64,000 bases of DNA from Parastagonospora avenae f. sp. tritici 18332-5 (taxonomy: Eukaryota > Ascomycota > Dothideomycetes > Pleosporales > Phaeosphaeriaceae): assembly GCA_022559985.1 (NCBI GenBank), contig JAFJTR010000099.1, positions 1-64,000 of the forward strand, written 5' to 3'. Below the pieces are notes generated by a model. The model was not told the origin of the DNA and made no database searches. It saw only the letters and a program-made list of their open reading frames with translations. Shown here in pieces: positions 10,606 to 21,149 of this stretch. The translations under genes and the position numbers were made by a program. The first letter of the stretch is position 1, and every line of letters begins with the position of its first letter.

Positions 10606-11229
10606 CTACCTAATCGTAGGATCCCACGGGTGACCCTCTTCATAGCGCCTCGTCCCACTTCCCCTCCCCCTGTTCTTCTGGTACTCCTGCTCTTTACATT
10701 TCCTCTTCTCCCGCTCTTCTGGCGTTTCACGCGCACGAGCCTCACGCGATTCCTCCGCTTGACGCGCTCGAAGCTCAGCCCGCTCCTGTTTTTCCCGAGC
10801 CTCTTGAGCCAGATGAGCCCGGTATCGCTCCGATGGTGTCGGCGAACGACGCGGTGTACGAGGCGGTGAAAGGGCGTGCGGCGAAGATGGTGGGTGCTGT
10901 GGTGGTGACGGTGGGGGCGAGCCTGTTCTAGGAACTCCCGCGCCTATCGGAAGTGGCTGATCATTCCCCTCAGATGTTGTATGAGCACTTGATGCTTGAT
11001 TTGGCGGAGTACGCGCGTCGTTGTGTCTGGCTGTGTGGACGTTTATCTGGTGCCTGTCGTCGTCCGGAGTACCTTGGAAGACACCACTTTGCGATGTTCG
11101 TTGCGTCTCGCGTCCTGAGACCCTATAGTCTCTGGGCTTTTCCAAAGGTGTTGCGTTTGAACTCGATAGATTCTTGGGCTTCTTGGGGTCCTGGGGCTGC
11201 TGTGCTCGCGAATTGTTGTTGTTGCTCAT
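10606..11229 (-). CDS. Disordered, charged low-complexity protein, unknown
   Basis: Uninterrupted frame of 207 residues from the ATG at 11229 (MSNNNNSRAQQPQDPKKPK). A further in-frame ATG at 11286 would add 19 residues. I do not recognise it. The N-terminal half is polar and rich in N, Q, S and T, the middle is a proline/serine tract (GSPPPSPPQHPPSSPHALSPP), and the C-terminal third is a strongly charged R/E helix (EEREKRKCKEQEYQKNRGRG) that could form a coiled coil or bind nucleic acid. There is no signal peptide or membrane segment. It could be a genuine regulatory protein or a lineage-specific ORF. Confidence 0.45.
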   Translation of the reverse strand: MSNNNNSRAQQPQDPKKPKNLSSSNATPLEKPRDYRVSGRETQRTSQSGVFQGTPDDDRHQINVHTARHNDARTPPNQASSAHTTSEGNDQPLPIGAGVPRTGSPPPSPPQHPPSSPHALSPPRTPRRSPTPSERYRAHLAQEAREKQERAELRARQAEESREARARETPEEREKRKCKEQEYQKNRGRGSGTRRYEEGHPWDPTIR

Positions 11230-11690
11230 GTTGGAAATTGTGTCGTGAGCCTGTAATGAATGTGGCCATGCTCGCCACCGCGGCATGATATATGAGTATA
11301 GATGATTGCTGTCAGGACACCAAGGATTAAGAGGGAATGTTCTGTCGCAGTTCTAGAACACAGTAGGTTAGCAAAGAGGTAAAGAGATGCAACGAAGCAT
11401 GAAGATATCCGATCCCAGCAGAGCAAGAACTGACAGAAGCAAAATGTATGCGCATTAATTAGATAAATATGTATGTATCTCCGTAATGCCTGGAGCGAAC
11501 AAAGAAGATGGTCCAGAATGCGAGACCGGGTATATGGAAACCACAATGTAACGACCGCCGGGTATATAAACACAGGAGAAGAAAAAGGAAAAGTGATCGA
11601 CAGGGTATCATCTGGGGTTTTGAAGTTTCCTCGCCGTGAGGCTTTCCTCCTCTTTCTAATTATGAGGTACTATTTGGTTGGTGTGGTGGT
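11230..11690. other. Intergenic region
   Basis: Promoter of the disordered-protein gene and 3' flank of the zinc-finger gene. AT-rich with GTATATAAACAC and similar words near 11560; no gene seen. Confidence 0.35.
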
Positions 11691-13744
11691 TTAGTGGCCC
11701 ATGCCGACACCGCCGTCATTCGATCCGACGAAGCCGGCTGTAAGGCCCATGTCCATGTTGAGGAACTGATCTTGGTGGCTGGATATTCCATCCATGCCAG
11801 TAGCCATACTCATTGCACCTTGCATGTTTTGATTCATAGAGTGCTGGTCCATCATCTGGACACTTGGCCGGCGGCTACTGGCGGCCGAGCCCATTTGTGA
11901 CACATGCTGGACATGAGGCGAGAGTTGCTGATGTTGGTGGGGAGAATAGTTCTGGTTGCGGGACTGGTTCATGTGTTGTCGTGCTGCTGCCCACGCTTGA
12001 GCCTGGGCATGGGCCTGTGCCTGAGCGTTCGCCTGGGCTTGCATATGTGCTTGAGCTTGAGCTTGTGACGCATGCATTTGTGCTTGCATGTGCTGCTGAA
12101 CCTGCTGGCTGTGGTGGAGAGTTGTTGACTGAAGAGACATGTGGTGTTGCTGCTGTTGGTGGGGCCGCATTGGCTGCGGCTGGTGCTCGATCATGGGCTC
12201 ATCTTCGTGGCCGGTGTGCTGATCGAGATCAAGGTCTTCGTCGTCATCGCCTTCCGCATCGAGCTGATCGTTGACAGGCTCATCGGAAATTGTGGGTGGT
12301 GCGGTGAATGGCAGTCCCTCCACCTTCACTGGGCTGCCTTGCCTGGTCTGGTTGATGGGAACAAATGCGTGGGGTGTCACGCTGACCATGGAACAGCTTC
12401 TCGTGCTCGTGGGTCCACCGGGCAGCGGCCTCTGCGCTGCCATACCCGAAGTCGTGGCTTTGCCTTCACGTATGGCACCTCTGCACTTCTCGATCAAGCG
12501 ATCATAGTCCCAGTTGCGGAAGTCCATGCCGTACTTGCCAAGCTCTTTCGTAGTATCCGTGCTCAGGTTGATGGTGATGGGAGAGATATCTGTTGCCCCC
12601 AAAGTCCAGCGGTTCGCCTTCAGGTACTCAATCTCCCGGCGAGCATTTTCCAGCTGCGCCTCAGCTTCCCGCCGCCTCTCGTCAGCCCGTGCATAGCACC
12701 GGAGTATCTCAATCTGCCAGTACTCGAGTCGCGTCCGCTCGCTCTGTTGCATCCAGTGAGTGAATGCATCTGCAATATGGCAGAACAGCTTCTGCGGGTC
12801 GGGATCAAAGAGGGGCGGGGTGGGTAATGGCGAGTTGTTGGCGGAGGCGGGGTTCGAATTGGCGCCAGACGGGTATACCTGGTTGATCTGCCGTTGCCTC
12901 TGCTGTGCCAACAGCCTCTCGCGGACCTGCTTGTTCAGCGCATCGAGCTGTTTCTGTCCTGGCGGGGTTATGGACCACGACTCGGCAGTGGGGAAAGGGG
13001 TCGGCGAGAAGAGGGTCGATGGCGGGGGCAGGATCTGGAGGCAGAGCGAGGGGAAGTTGAGCGTGTACGGGTCGAAGTCGAACAGTGTCGAGCCAGACGA
13101 TTTGGTGCTGTGTTATGTGAGCTTAGTCATATCAAGACGGGTTGGGAAGGAGCGACTCACCTAGCATCCCGCATGCTCTTCAACAGCTCCCTCAGCGCCA
13201 TCTCTGTCGCACTCGCAATCTCAACCTCCTCGCTCGACTTGAAGCGCTGGTCCTGGTCCGTCTTTTGCATCAGCCGCGATGCGTCCCGCCGCATGTCTGG
13301 TGTTTTGACGCCCATTGCCCGCGATGGCTGGCGCTTTCCGTGGCTCCAACTCACATCCTTGAAGTGCGATCGTGTCTTTTCGACATGGAGCTCGTCATCG
13401 TCGTCCTCTTCAGGACTATGTGCTAGCGTAGAAGAGCCCTCGCTCGTTATGCTCTGCTTCTTGTTTGCCGGCGTACTGGTCCCTCTGTAGTCTCTCCTGG
13501 AAAGCGAGACGCTACCTTTGGCCTGCCGCCGGGTGATGCCGCCTCGCAGCTTCCGGATTTCGTCGACAATATGGATGCCATCAGCCGTCTTCGGGTTCTT
13601 TGGTCGTATATACAAATCGAGATGTCGTCCCAAGCTCGACGAGGTGAACGCCTGGCCGCAGAACGGGCAGTTCTTGTCCTTTGCAGCCTTCAATTGTGGC
13701 GTTTCCGTGGTAGAGCGGGGTGTCGAGCTCTCAGGTTCTCCCAT
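11691..13744 (-). CDS. Glutamine-rich protein with N-terminal CCHH-like zinc finger, putative transcription regulator
   Basis: Two exons (13744-13161, 13107-11691) joined across a 53-bp intron (donor GTGAGT, branch GACTAAG, acceptor CAG) give 666 residues. Near the N-terminus is a single finger, CPFCGQAFTSSSLGRHLDLY, followed by IRKLRGGITRRQ, a block that reads as a conserved DNA- or protein-binding module. After the junction come a P/T/F-rich segment, a coiled coil around EYWQIEILRCYARADERRRE, an acidic patch, and a long Q/H/A-rich region (repeated AQAQAHAQ) like those of fungal activators and mediator-linked proteins. I cannot name the family. Its likely place is the nucleus. The splice makes one continuous protein of two frames that each look real, so the gene model is good even though the role is inferred. 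Confidence 0.8.
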
Positions 13745-14203
13745 GATGCAGGTACCCGTCGTGTTACGCTCGTGCTTCGTTTCGAAACGTCGGATTTGGC
13801 AGCAAATTCATGCACTCCGCAGGCGTCAATTGCTCACGGCTACCACATGATCAATGCGGACGGTGAAGGGACGCAAAAGGAGAGTGGCATGTCATGCAAC
13901 CAACATTGAACACTGCACATGAAAGACCAACAGTTGGAGACTGCAGTCTAAAGGAGCGACGCGTTAAACAATATTGCTGGAGGGCAGCTTGGCGCGCCAA
14001 AAGCTGCCCCTAACGAGTCGGCCTGGAGCAGCTCAGGAGGGAGCGCTCCATGATCCGCCGCACGGGTACAAAAAGCGGAAGCGGGCGTCAGCACGTGCCC
14101 CCTGTCAGATGCGAACTGTTTGCCCGAGCACACCGCGAAAAATCATCCACTCACGCTGCGCATCTCACAATTAAATTACTCGTCTCATATCGCCCGCGTC
14201 CTA
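13745..14203. promoter_or_regulatory. Promoter region of zinc-finger gene
   Basis: 459 bases between the zinc-finger gene start (minus strand) and the ABCF stop codon. It includes a GCACGTGC word near 14090. No gene seen. Confidence 0.4.
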
Positions 14204-16538
14204 TCATACTTGGGCTTTTCCCAGTCTCGCTGCAGATCTGGCTGCAATCTCTTCGTACTGGTCCATACCCCCGTCGAGTTTTCTCAGCTGCCCCTTGACT
14301 AAGCGAAAAACGGTTCCTGATGTTACCCCTGTCTGCTCTTCCTCCGACTCGCTCCCATCACCAGCCTCGTCCTCATCGCCGCGGACCCCTGGCGCTAGCT
14401 TGTGCGGTGATTCTCCTTCAATCACAGTTCTGTCTGCCGTCAGCATTTTCCCGGCGTGGCGAGTGTTCCGCCATCGTGAACATACCTCATGAAGAACCTG
14501 TCGTGAGTGACTACGAGAATAGCGCCGTCGTACTCCCGCAGCGCCAGCACCATGCTCATAATAGTATCAAAGTCCAGGTGCGTGGTAACTTCGTCAAGGA
14601 TTAGCAGCTGCGGTGGCGGCCAGAGTAGCTTCGCGAGCGCCACCCTGACCTTCTGACCGCCAGACAATAATAGCAAAGGTACGTCAGACACTGTTTGGCC
14701 GTATAGTCCCAGACCGCCTAGAAGTCCCCGCGCGTCTTTTTCTTGCATCTCAGGCCCCGCGACCTCCATCAGGTGACGCAAAGCTGTCAGTTGCGGATTG
14801 GATAATGCGGTGCCCGATATGTCTTCCACCGATTGTTGCGAAAAGCGGCCGATTCGCGCTCTCGCATGACGCGTTATTGTGCCCAACGATGGCACAAGTC
14901 CTTCGCTGTCACCGCTACCCATAATGAGAGACACCAAGGTCGTTTTTCCGGAGCCATTAAGCCCTGCGAGTCCAATTCGGGCTCCCGGATGGATAGTGAG
15001 ATCGATATCAGTCAAAACCGGTATCTTCTTCCTGCCAGGATACGCAAATGACACCTTTTCCAGATTCACCAACGCTCCTGGGAATCTGAGATCTGGAGGC
15101 TGCTGTGGCAAAGACAGCTGAGCTGGTGGATCGAAGTCGGGCACCTCAATCTCCGCGCGATTTGAGAGATGGTACCCACCAAGATCGCGGTTGAGCTTGA
15201 AACGACCGCCCTTAAGACCGACTTGTAAGCCCATGCGTTCGTCTAGCTTCTTCTTACGTGACGCAGCTTGCTTGAGCTTTTTGTCGTCGCCCTTGTCTTT
15301 CGCTGCTTTGATATTGCCGGCAACAGATTTTTCCATGTGCTTCTTTTGTTTCTCCTGCGCGTCCTTCATCTTGGTCAACCATCTTGCTTTTTTCAACCTC
15401 TCTCGCTCGTACAGGCTGAGATTGCCTTTGAACACCTCGAGTGTCTGATTACGTAGGACGATGAGCTCCTCCGCCACTGCATCGCCAAAGTCGCGATCGT
15501 GGGTGGTAATCAGAATAGTGGTGCCTTTGAGGTTGCGGATGTAGTCTTGCAACCAGATGATGGACGGCAGGTCAAGGAAGTTGGTTGGCTCGTCAAGCAA
15601 AAGCACGTCAGCATATTGCGTAAGTGCGCATGCAAGATCGCAGCGAGTCTTCCATCCGCCAGACAACTCTGACATGGGCTTATCGATGCGATCTTCTTTG
15701 AACCCCAGACCGAGCAAGACGATTCGCGCTTTTGCTTCAGCGCCTGCAGCATCCATGAGCTCCAGTGAGGCCTGAACCTGCGAGAGCATGTCGCCGACTG
15801 CTTGCGTCTCTTCGCTCAGCTTGGTTGGATCGACGTCATTCTCCGTCTCTTCGAGTTGCTTTTGTGACTCTTCCACACGCTCTTCAAACTTCACGAGCTC
15901 TTTCCTTGCTTGCTTGCCTCTCGCACCACTTCTTCGCTCGGCGATACGGTGACCTTCCTTCAGCTGCAGTAACAGTCGCTCGTGTCTGATCTGCCGGTAT
16001 GCTCGAACAGGAGCCATCGAATCAGTCGAATCGTCGATGGCTTCACTCAAGATCCTCGCTTCGCGCGTGTACTGCTCTCGAACGTGGTCACTTCGTATGA
16101 CGTGTTGAAGCGCCGTCTCGTCTTTGAGGTCCAGCTTCTCCACACTTTCTTCTAGTCCCGTCTCTCGAGTCTGTCCCAGCAATAAAATTCGCGTACTCCA
16201 CGGAATACCCGGCACCAGTCCATCGCCCATTGCCTTCAACAACGTCGATTTGCCTGTGCCATTACGGCCGACTAAGACGTAATGCCGAGCCTCGACTAAG
16301 TGAAGTGTAGTACGCGAGAGTAGTTCGCGATTAGACACTGAAATCGACAGGTCTTTGACCATAATCTTGTCCCCTCAGTATGTGAAGTAACTCAGAAATA
16401 CTTGCAACTCACCTCCTTCGAAGTAGGCGCGTCAACTGCATCAAGCGCATACCGTGATTGTTGCGCCGTGACTGTGATGTGACCTCCACCGAGATGTTCT
16501 TCGACTGCCGTAGCAGCGTCTTTGGTTTTGCGGACCAT
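14204..16538 (-). CDS. ABCF-type soluble ATPase with two ABC cassettes
   Basis: Three exons (16538-16413, 16365-14486, 14429-14204) give 743 residues; introns of 47 and 56 bp have GTGAGT and GTATGT donors. Two nucleotide-binding domains are complete. The first has Walker A GRNGTGKST, signature LSGGWKTRCDLA and Walker B LLLDEPTNFLD; the second has GLNGSGKTT, LSGGQKVRVALA and LLILDEVTTHLD. There are no membrane spans, and a basic, helical linker (KKHMEKSVAGNIKAAKDKGD) separates the cassettes, which is the ABCF plan. Known ABCF proteins act on ribosomes in translation and ribosome biogenesis (Arb1, Gcn20, New1 classes). The signature deviation GGWKTR and the acidic C-terminal tail (GDEDEAGDGSESEEEQ) make the exact orthologue uncertain. 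The last exon is needed to avoid an unconserved tail after the D-loop and switch histidine. Confidence 0.93.
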
Positions 16539-17634
16539 GGTGGTGAGTTGTGATTTAGGCTTTGGTCAAAGAGATCGTGCAGGAAGACCGAGTCCAGTTC
16601 GAGTTAAATTGAAATGGCTGCGAGGAAATCACATCCTAATAAGCAATTGCGATACCGACTACCTCGATGTAATACGCATGAAGCGAGTTGCGATGCCAAG
16701 AAGAGAAGTCATGATGAGTCGAATGGAGCTAATCCGATTCGTCGGACGGGCGTGCAGACGTAGACTAATTCTCGTAACACAGAGGACGATTTGTCACCTG
16801 TGGATGTTAGTCTAGGCGAGCGTACTTGGGGTGCGTTCGAGTCGGGGCATGTGATTTTGGTAGTTTGGGCAAGCATGCGACAGGTGTTGTGTGGAGCGCC
16901 ACTTGCGTCATTGCAGAGGGAAATGCTCGAGATGGTGTAACAATCGATCCATACGTCTTTTTGGAATTACATGCTAACAGTATGGCAATACTAAAGGCTG
17001 TATGCGTCCGCTGACTTTGGGACGTTTCTGTCGCTCTCTGTTAACGCGCCGAGTTCGGCCACTGCACGCACGACCTCAAGTATTACTAATATATCTAGTC
17101 ATGTTGCGAGGACACCTTTGGCCAAATTATCTCACGTCGAGGTAATAGTGGTCATGATCTAACGCGAAGGACATAGCATGCAAGCTGCGGTCGAAATTGG
17201 CTGGCTTTTCGACTAGAGCGTTGAGGCGTGTCTTCCCGTTGCTACAAAACACCAAAACAACAACTTGCGGACAGACCCAACAATACCAGGACATCATGCG
17301 CGGCCACGCCAATTGCGAATATCAATTAGGCTTCTCCCAAACGCTTTTCAGACTTCGGGTGAAGTTGGGAACAACGTTATCTTCTTCACCTCAATTGAGC
17401 CTTCCCAACTTGACGTGACTGCCAGTCTTGGTGTCCCGAATCACAATGACCTCATTTCGCCAGACCACAACAATAGCAAGTCAATAGCACTTGACAGGAA
17501 CAACGCGAAGAAAGGCATCGACATGCATCTCACCCTTCTCATCCTCTTTCTCCACTCCACCAGCATCACCATTATCGCAGTGCATCCATCAGTGCCCGAT
17601 ATCCTCGCCAACAGCTCCTTCAGCGACATTGAAC
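16539..17634. promoter_or_regulatory. Divergent promoter region
   Basis: 1.1 kb between the ABCF gene (minus) and the disordered-protein gene (plus). Contains several short frames without protein-like composition. No repeat, RNA gene or clear motif was recognised. Confidence 0.4.
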
Positions 17635-18765
17635 ATGACAACACCGAATACCTACAACACATTTTCTGTCTCCAGCAAGCGCGAAATGGCAAAGCAGTGG
17701 TTGCAGCACCGCCTTCGAAAGCTGCCATCCATCCAGCCTAGCGGTGACCAAGGAGATGGCGGACTCCGTGATGCTGTATCGCTGCAGCGGCCAAGGACTG
17801 CTCCCTCCAATGGCATTACGACTGCAATAGGAGCAGACGAGATTCCTGCTGTGCCGCCAATCCCGATCAACATCCAGCGCGGTAAGCAGAGCTCTTCAAT
17901 CCAGCCTCCCGGCCGACCATCAAGACCCGACTCTGATGTGGCCCGGGACATCAATGCATGGCTGGATGCTAGCAACACACCGTCGCCCCCGCTCATGGGT
18001 GGTGTATTGTACTGGAGAATGGCTATGACGACCGACGTCAAGAACACCACTGGCATTCAACATGCGACGCCAATTGTGCAAGCGCGGGAGACAGAGTGCA
18101 ACAGACCTTCGACCTCACATAGCCAGCAAGCGAATTCCTTCCGAAGGAGGGCCAAGAAGATCCAAGGGCAGATACCTGTGGTGCAAAACAAGTCGCTGAG
18201 GCAAGCAGATGGGGCGCAGGCCAATACGCGATCGAACTCAACCCCGGTACTCGGTATTCCTTACGAGGCGGTAGAGGAAGGCACTCCGCCCGTGATCATG
18301 ACGCGACGGCGTAGTCCCACCATACGCTTGCTTTCTTCGGTGTCGTCAACATCACCCGGGTCGAGACCAGCCAGTGATGAGCCGCTCCTGGAGCAGCCAA
18401 GGTTCCGTTACGGCGGCTCTACCAGTACCAGAACCAGTGAGGCAGAGAGCAGCATCGAGCGTCGCGCGCATGCTCTCCTCGGGCGTAGTACCCGAAGCGA
18501 CGACAGCACTCGTCCATCTACAGCGGCGCACATGCAACGGGAAGGCTCTATGGGCGACCTTTCCGATGCACCCACGTACTTGACTGGACCGAGCCCGCCT
18601 TCGTATCATTCGCGGCCCGCTTCGATCCTCAGCACATCATCCTTCGGCTGCATCGACGGCATGAATCCAGCGCAGCGGCAAGTCAGTCAGCAGCGAGCGG
18701 CGCAGCGGCGTGGTATGAAAGGGAGGTTGAAGAGGTTCGCGCAGAACTTCACCAATTCGACGTGA
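17635..18765 (+). CDS. Ser/Pro-rich disordered protein, unknown
   Basis: Single frame of 376 residues from ATG 17635 (MTTPNTYNTFSVSSKREMAK). The frame is open further upstream only through a TTG. I do not recognise a family. The N-terminus has a basic amphipathic stretch (MAKQWLQHRLRKLPSIQ); the body is rich in S, P, R and T with many RPST and SRPAS words, suggestive of phosphorylation sites; the C-terminus is strongly basic (QQRAAQRRGMKGRLKRFAQNF). This composition is common for fungal signalling or cytoskeletal adaptors, but that is only a resemblance. An internal intron around 18000 cannot be excluded because local composition there is less regular (VLYWRMAMTT). Confidence 0.6.
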   Translation: MTTPNTYNTFSVSSKREMAKQWLQHRLRKLPSIQPSGDQGDGGLRDAVSLQRPRTAPSNGITTAIGADEIPAVPPIPINIQRGKQSSSIQPPGRPSRPDSDVARDINAWLDASNTPSPPLMGGVLYWRMAMTTDVKNTTGIQHATPIVQARETECNRPSTSHSQQANSFRRRAKKIQGQIPVVQNKSLRQADGAQANTRSNSTPVLGIPYEAVEEGTPPVIMTRRRSPTIRLLSSVSSTSPGSRPASDEPLLEQPRFRYGGSTSTRTSEAESSIERRAHALLGRSTRSDDSTRPSTAAHMQREGSMGDLSDAPTYLTGPSPPSYHSRPASILSTSSFGCIDGMNPAQRQVSQQRAAQRRGMKGRLKRFAQNFTNST

Positions 18766-19403
18766 AGATGCGAGCGCTTGAGGGTAGGACATGATGGACG
18801 AACAAAACAAGATCACGACTGAAACGATACGACAATGAAAAGGCATGATATAGGGAACAAGCATAGGGAAATGGGAAATAGTAGGGTACACGGTGAATAT
18901 CGGAACAGTGTTACACAAGCTGTTTGCGCGATCATCCCGATGGTGCATTCACGTGGAGTATACAGCGAGTAGTACGCCATGAGCAGCGTTGAATCAAACA
19001 AACACATACGAAGTAGACCAAATGCAGTGAGACCAACCCGCCATGTGACTGCCCTCTTTTGGATGTGATGCGGAATTAAGGTACGGGTCGTAGGCGGGTC
19101 TGAGGGACGTTGTGACGTTGGCGGACCGCGGTGAACCGAAAGCGTCGCAGCTCGGCATGCACTTCATGTCATTGGGCCCAAACACTGTACCACCGCCCAT
19201 CTCCAACGCACCTCCAATTGAGTCCCCATGGCTGCCCGCTGAAGTTGCTGCCAGCGCAACCACACTGCACGCGCAGCTGGACCCGACTAAATCACGACCC
19301 GCCGACCCCCGTTGTTGTTCGCAGCGCCGACGGCCACACGTCTCCAAGACGCTTCACGAGCAAGCTGCAGGACGCAACGCACCCGCACCCCGAAAAAGTA
19401 AGC
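18766..19403. other. Intergenic region / 5' leader of TCO89-like gene
   Basis: 638 bases. The portion from about 19180 is C-rich and open in several frames but starts with no ATG in the downstream frame, so I treat it as leader. Confidence 0.4.
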
Positions 19404-21149
19404 ATGGCTTCCGCTGATGATGCTCATTCGCGGCCCAAACGACCCACCGCCATGACGAGACAGTCGTCCTCGCAGTCGCACCTGTCCGAGGGCGAGCCGC
19501 AGAGAGCGCCGCACAAGGCCCAGCGCCATCATGTCGTTGGCCACCAGCGCGTGCAGAGGAACCTCTCGACCGGCAAGAACCTGAACAAGCTCAACAAAGC
19601 CGCCCAGCAGATCCAGCAGGCCGAAAAGGCGGCCGAAAAGGAGGCGCGACACCACCGCCGCACCAAGTCCGGCGACTCGGTCTCTGCTCCCAGCAGCCCC
19701 CGCCCGAGCTTCAAGCGCAATGCTTCATCGGGCGCTGTAGTGAGAGTTGCCCACCAGGCACACACGCAGGCCAACCTGCGCCGGAACCACTCGAGCGGCC
19801 AGCTGCCACGCACGGGACAGGGCAAATACGCCCTCAAGTCGGCAAAGAACGAGCTCGCATCGGGGAAGAAGTCACTCACGCCTGCACGCTCCCGACAGGC
19901 CTCACCCGAGCCCCACGCCGCCGTTCACTTCGACATGGGCGACGACGATGACGAGGAGGGCGGTGACGAGGGCTGGACAGAAGAGAGCGCCTCGCAATCA
20001 CCCACCACAACCCGATCCAACACGCGCTCCAACTCGGTCATACTCGACGCGCAGCACAAGCTCGCAGAGAGGAATATGGAGAACAACCGCGGTGACCCAG
20101 CCCAGGTCGGCGCAAGTCGCCAGCCTCCAGCACAATCACCGCAGACGCTGCCGGATCGATCGCGCGCCACGGCTTCGACGAACGGAAGCAATTCCCACCA
20201 CGCACGTCTGCCAGACGCCGACATGATAACCTCACGCCTGCTCCAGCGCAGCGCCTCTCACACCGTGCCGCCCCAGACCACGTCGGTCGCGGCGACAGTC
20301 GGTACTGCTACCGAACGGCACACCACGATGGTCCACAGCGCGGGCTCTACGCTTGTGGATACCCCAGGAAAAGATCTGGTCTCACGCTTCATGGACGGAG
20401 ACGGGTCGGCAGGCACACCCCACGATGGTGGCTACATGCCCGCGAGCAAGACGGCCCAGCCTGGAGACGGTGAGCTTGATCAGAGCAAGCGAAACAAGTC
20501 GATGCCGAACGTGAACGCGCAAGACACGCCTGACCGGACCCCCTCGCGCTCCGGTACGACCACGCCGACGACGAACCTACCGCCCTCGCGGACACAGCAA
20601 AAGCTCATGCTCCAGCGCGCGTCGTCCAACATTGAGCCCCAGAAACTGGTGCCTGTGACACTTCCCCGAACCGGCGGACCTAACTTTCTCCAATCGGGCA
20701 TAAACTACAACGCAAACGGCGAGGGCCGACTTGACCCTCGTCTGCAGCAGCAGTTCAACCACGTTGCTGTCGAGTATAGCGTGGTGCGAAGGTATCGCAA
20801 TCCTGTTGCAGACTCGATTCTGCGCATACAGCAGATCCCCGGCGTGTCGGGCAAGACTCGCATTCCACGAACGGGAAGTGCAAATGGTTCCGCGAGCGCG
20901 CACAGCTCCGCTAGCCTGACCACAAGTTTCAGCGAAGCGGGCATAGAAACGGATGGGGCAAGCTCGCGAAGGTCTGCGCGAGTCAGCTTCGACAACGAGC
21001 ACGGGCGCCCAAAAAGCAGGCGCGACGATGGTGATGTCGAGGGTCATCAGAGTTTCGAGAGCGCGCGTAGCCACGCGCGACCAGCCAGCGAGGCCGAGGA
21101 AATTTGTCGACGCCTGTGGGAGAGCGCCGAAATTATGGAGGCAGATTGA
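19404..21149 (+). CDS. TORC1 subunit TCO89-like protein
   Basis: Single exon of 581 residues from ATG 19404 (MASADDAHSRPKRPT). Composition and motif order match the fungal TCO89 family: an N-terminal polar region, the block RNLSTGKNLNKLNK, an RR-and-S-rich part with NLRRNHSSGQLPRT, an acidic strip (HFDMGDDDDEEGGDEGWTE), a long disordered region, then TQQKLMLQRASSNIEPQ and a conserved C-terminal helix that includes YSVVRRYRNPVADSILRI. TCO89 is a vacuole-membrane-associated part of the TORC1 kinase complex that couples nutrients to growth and stress response. Identification is by my reading of these conserved blocks, not by a search. An in-frame extension upstream lacks an ATG. It is a long unspliced ORF with strong C-ending codon bias. 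Confidence 0.75.
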   Translation: MASADDAHSRPKRPTAMTRQSSSQSHLSEGEPQRAPHKAQRHHVVGHQRVQRNLSTGKNLNKLNKAAQQIQQAEKAAEKEARHHRRTKSGDSVSAPSSPRPSFKRNASSGAVVRVAHQAHTQANLRRNHSSGQLPRTGQGKYALKSAKNELASGKKSLTPARSRQASPEPHAAVHFDMGDDDDEEGGDEGWTEESASQSPTTTRSNTRSNSVILDAQHKLAERNMENNRGDPAQVGASRQPPAQSPQTLPDRSRATASTNGSNSHHARLPDADMITSRLLQRSASHTVPPQTTSVAATVGTATERHTTMVHSAGSTLVDTPGKDLVSRFMDGDGSAGTPHDGGYMPASKTAQPGDGELDQSKRNKSMPNVNAQDTPDRTPSRSGTTTPTTNLPPSRTQQKLMLQRASSNIEPQKLVPVTLPRTGGPNFLQSGINYNANGEGRLDPRLQQQFNHVAVEYSVVRRYRNPVADSILRIQQIPGVSGKTRIPRTGSANGSASAHSSASLTTSFSEAGIETDGASSRRSARVSFDNEHGRPKSRRDDGDVEGHQSFESARSHARPASEAEEICRRLWESAEIMEAD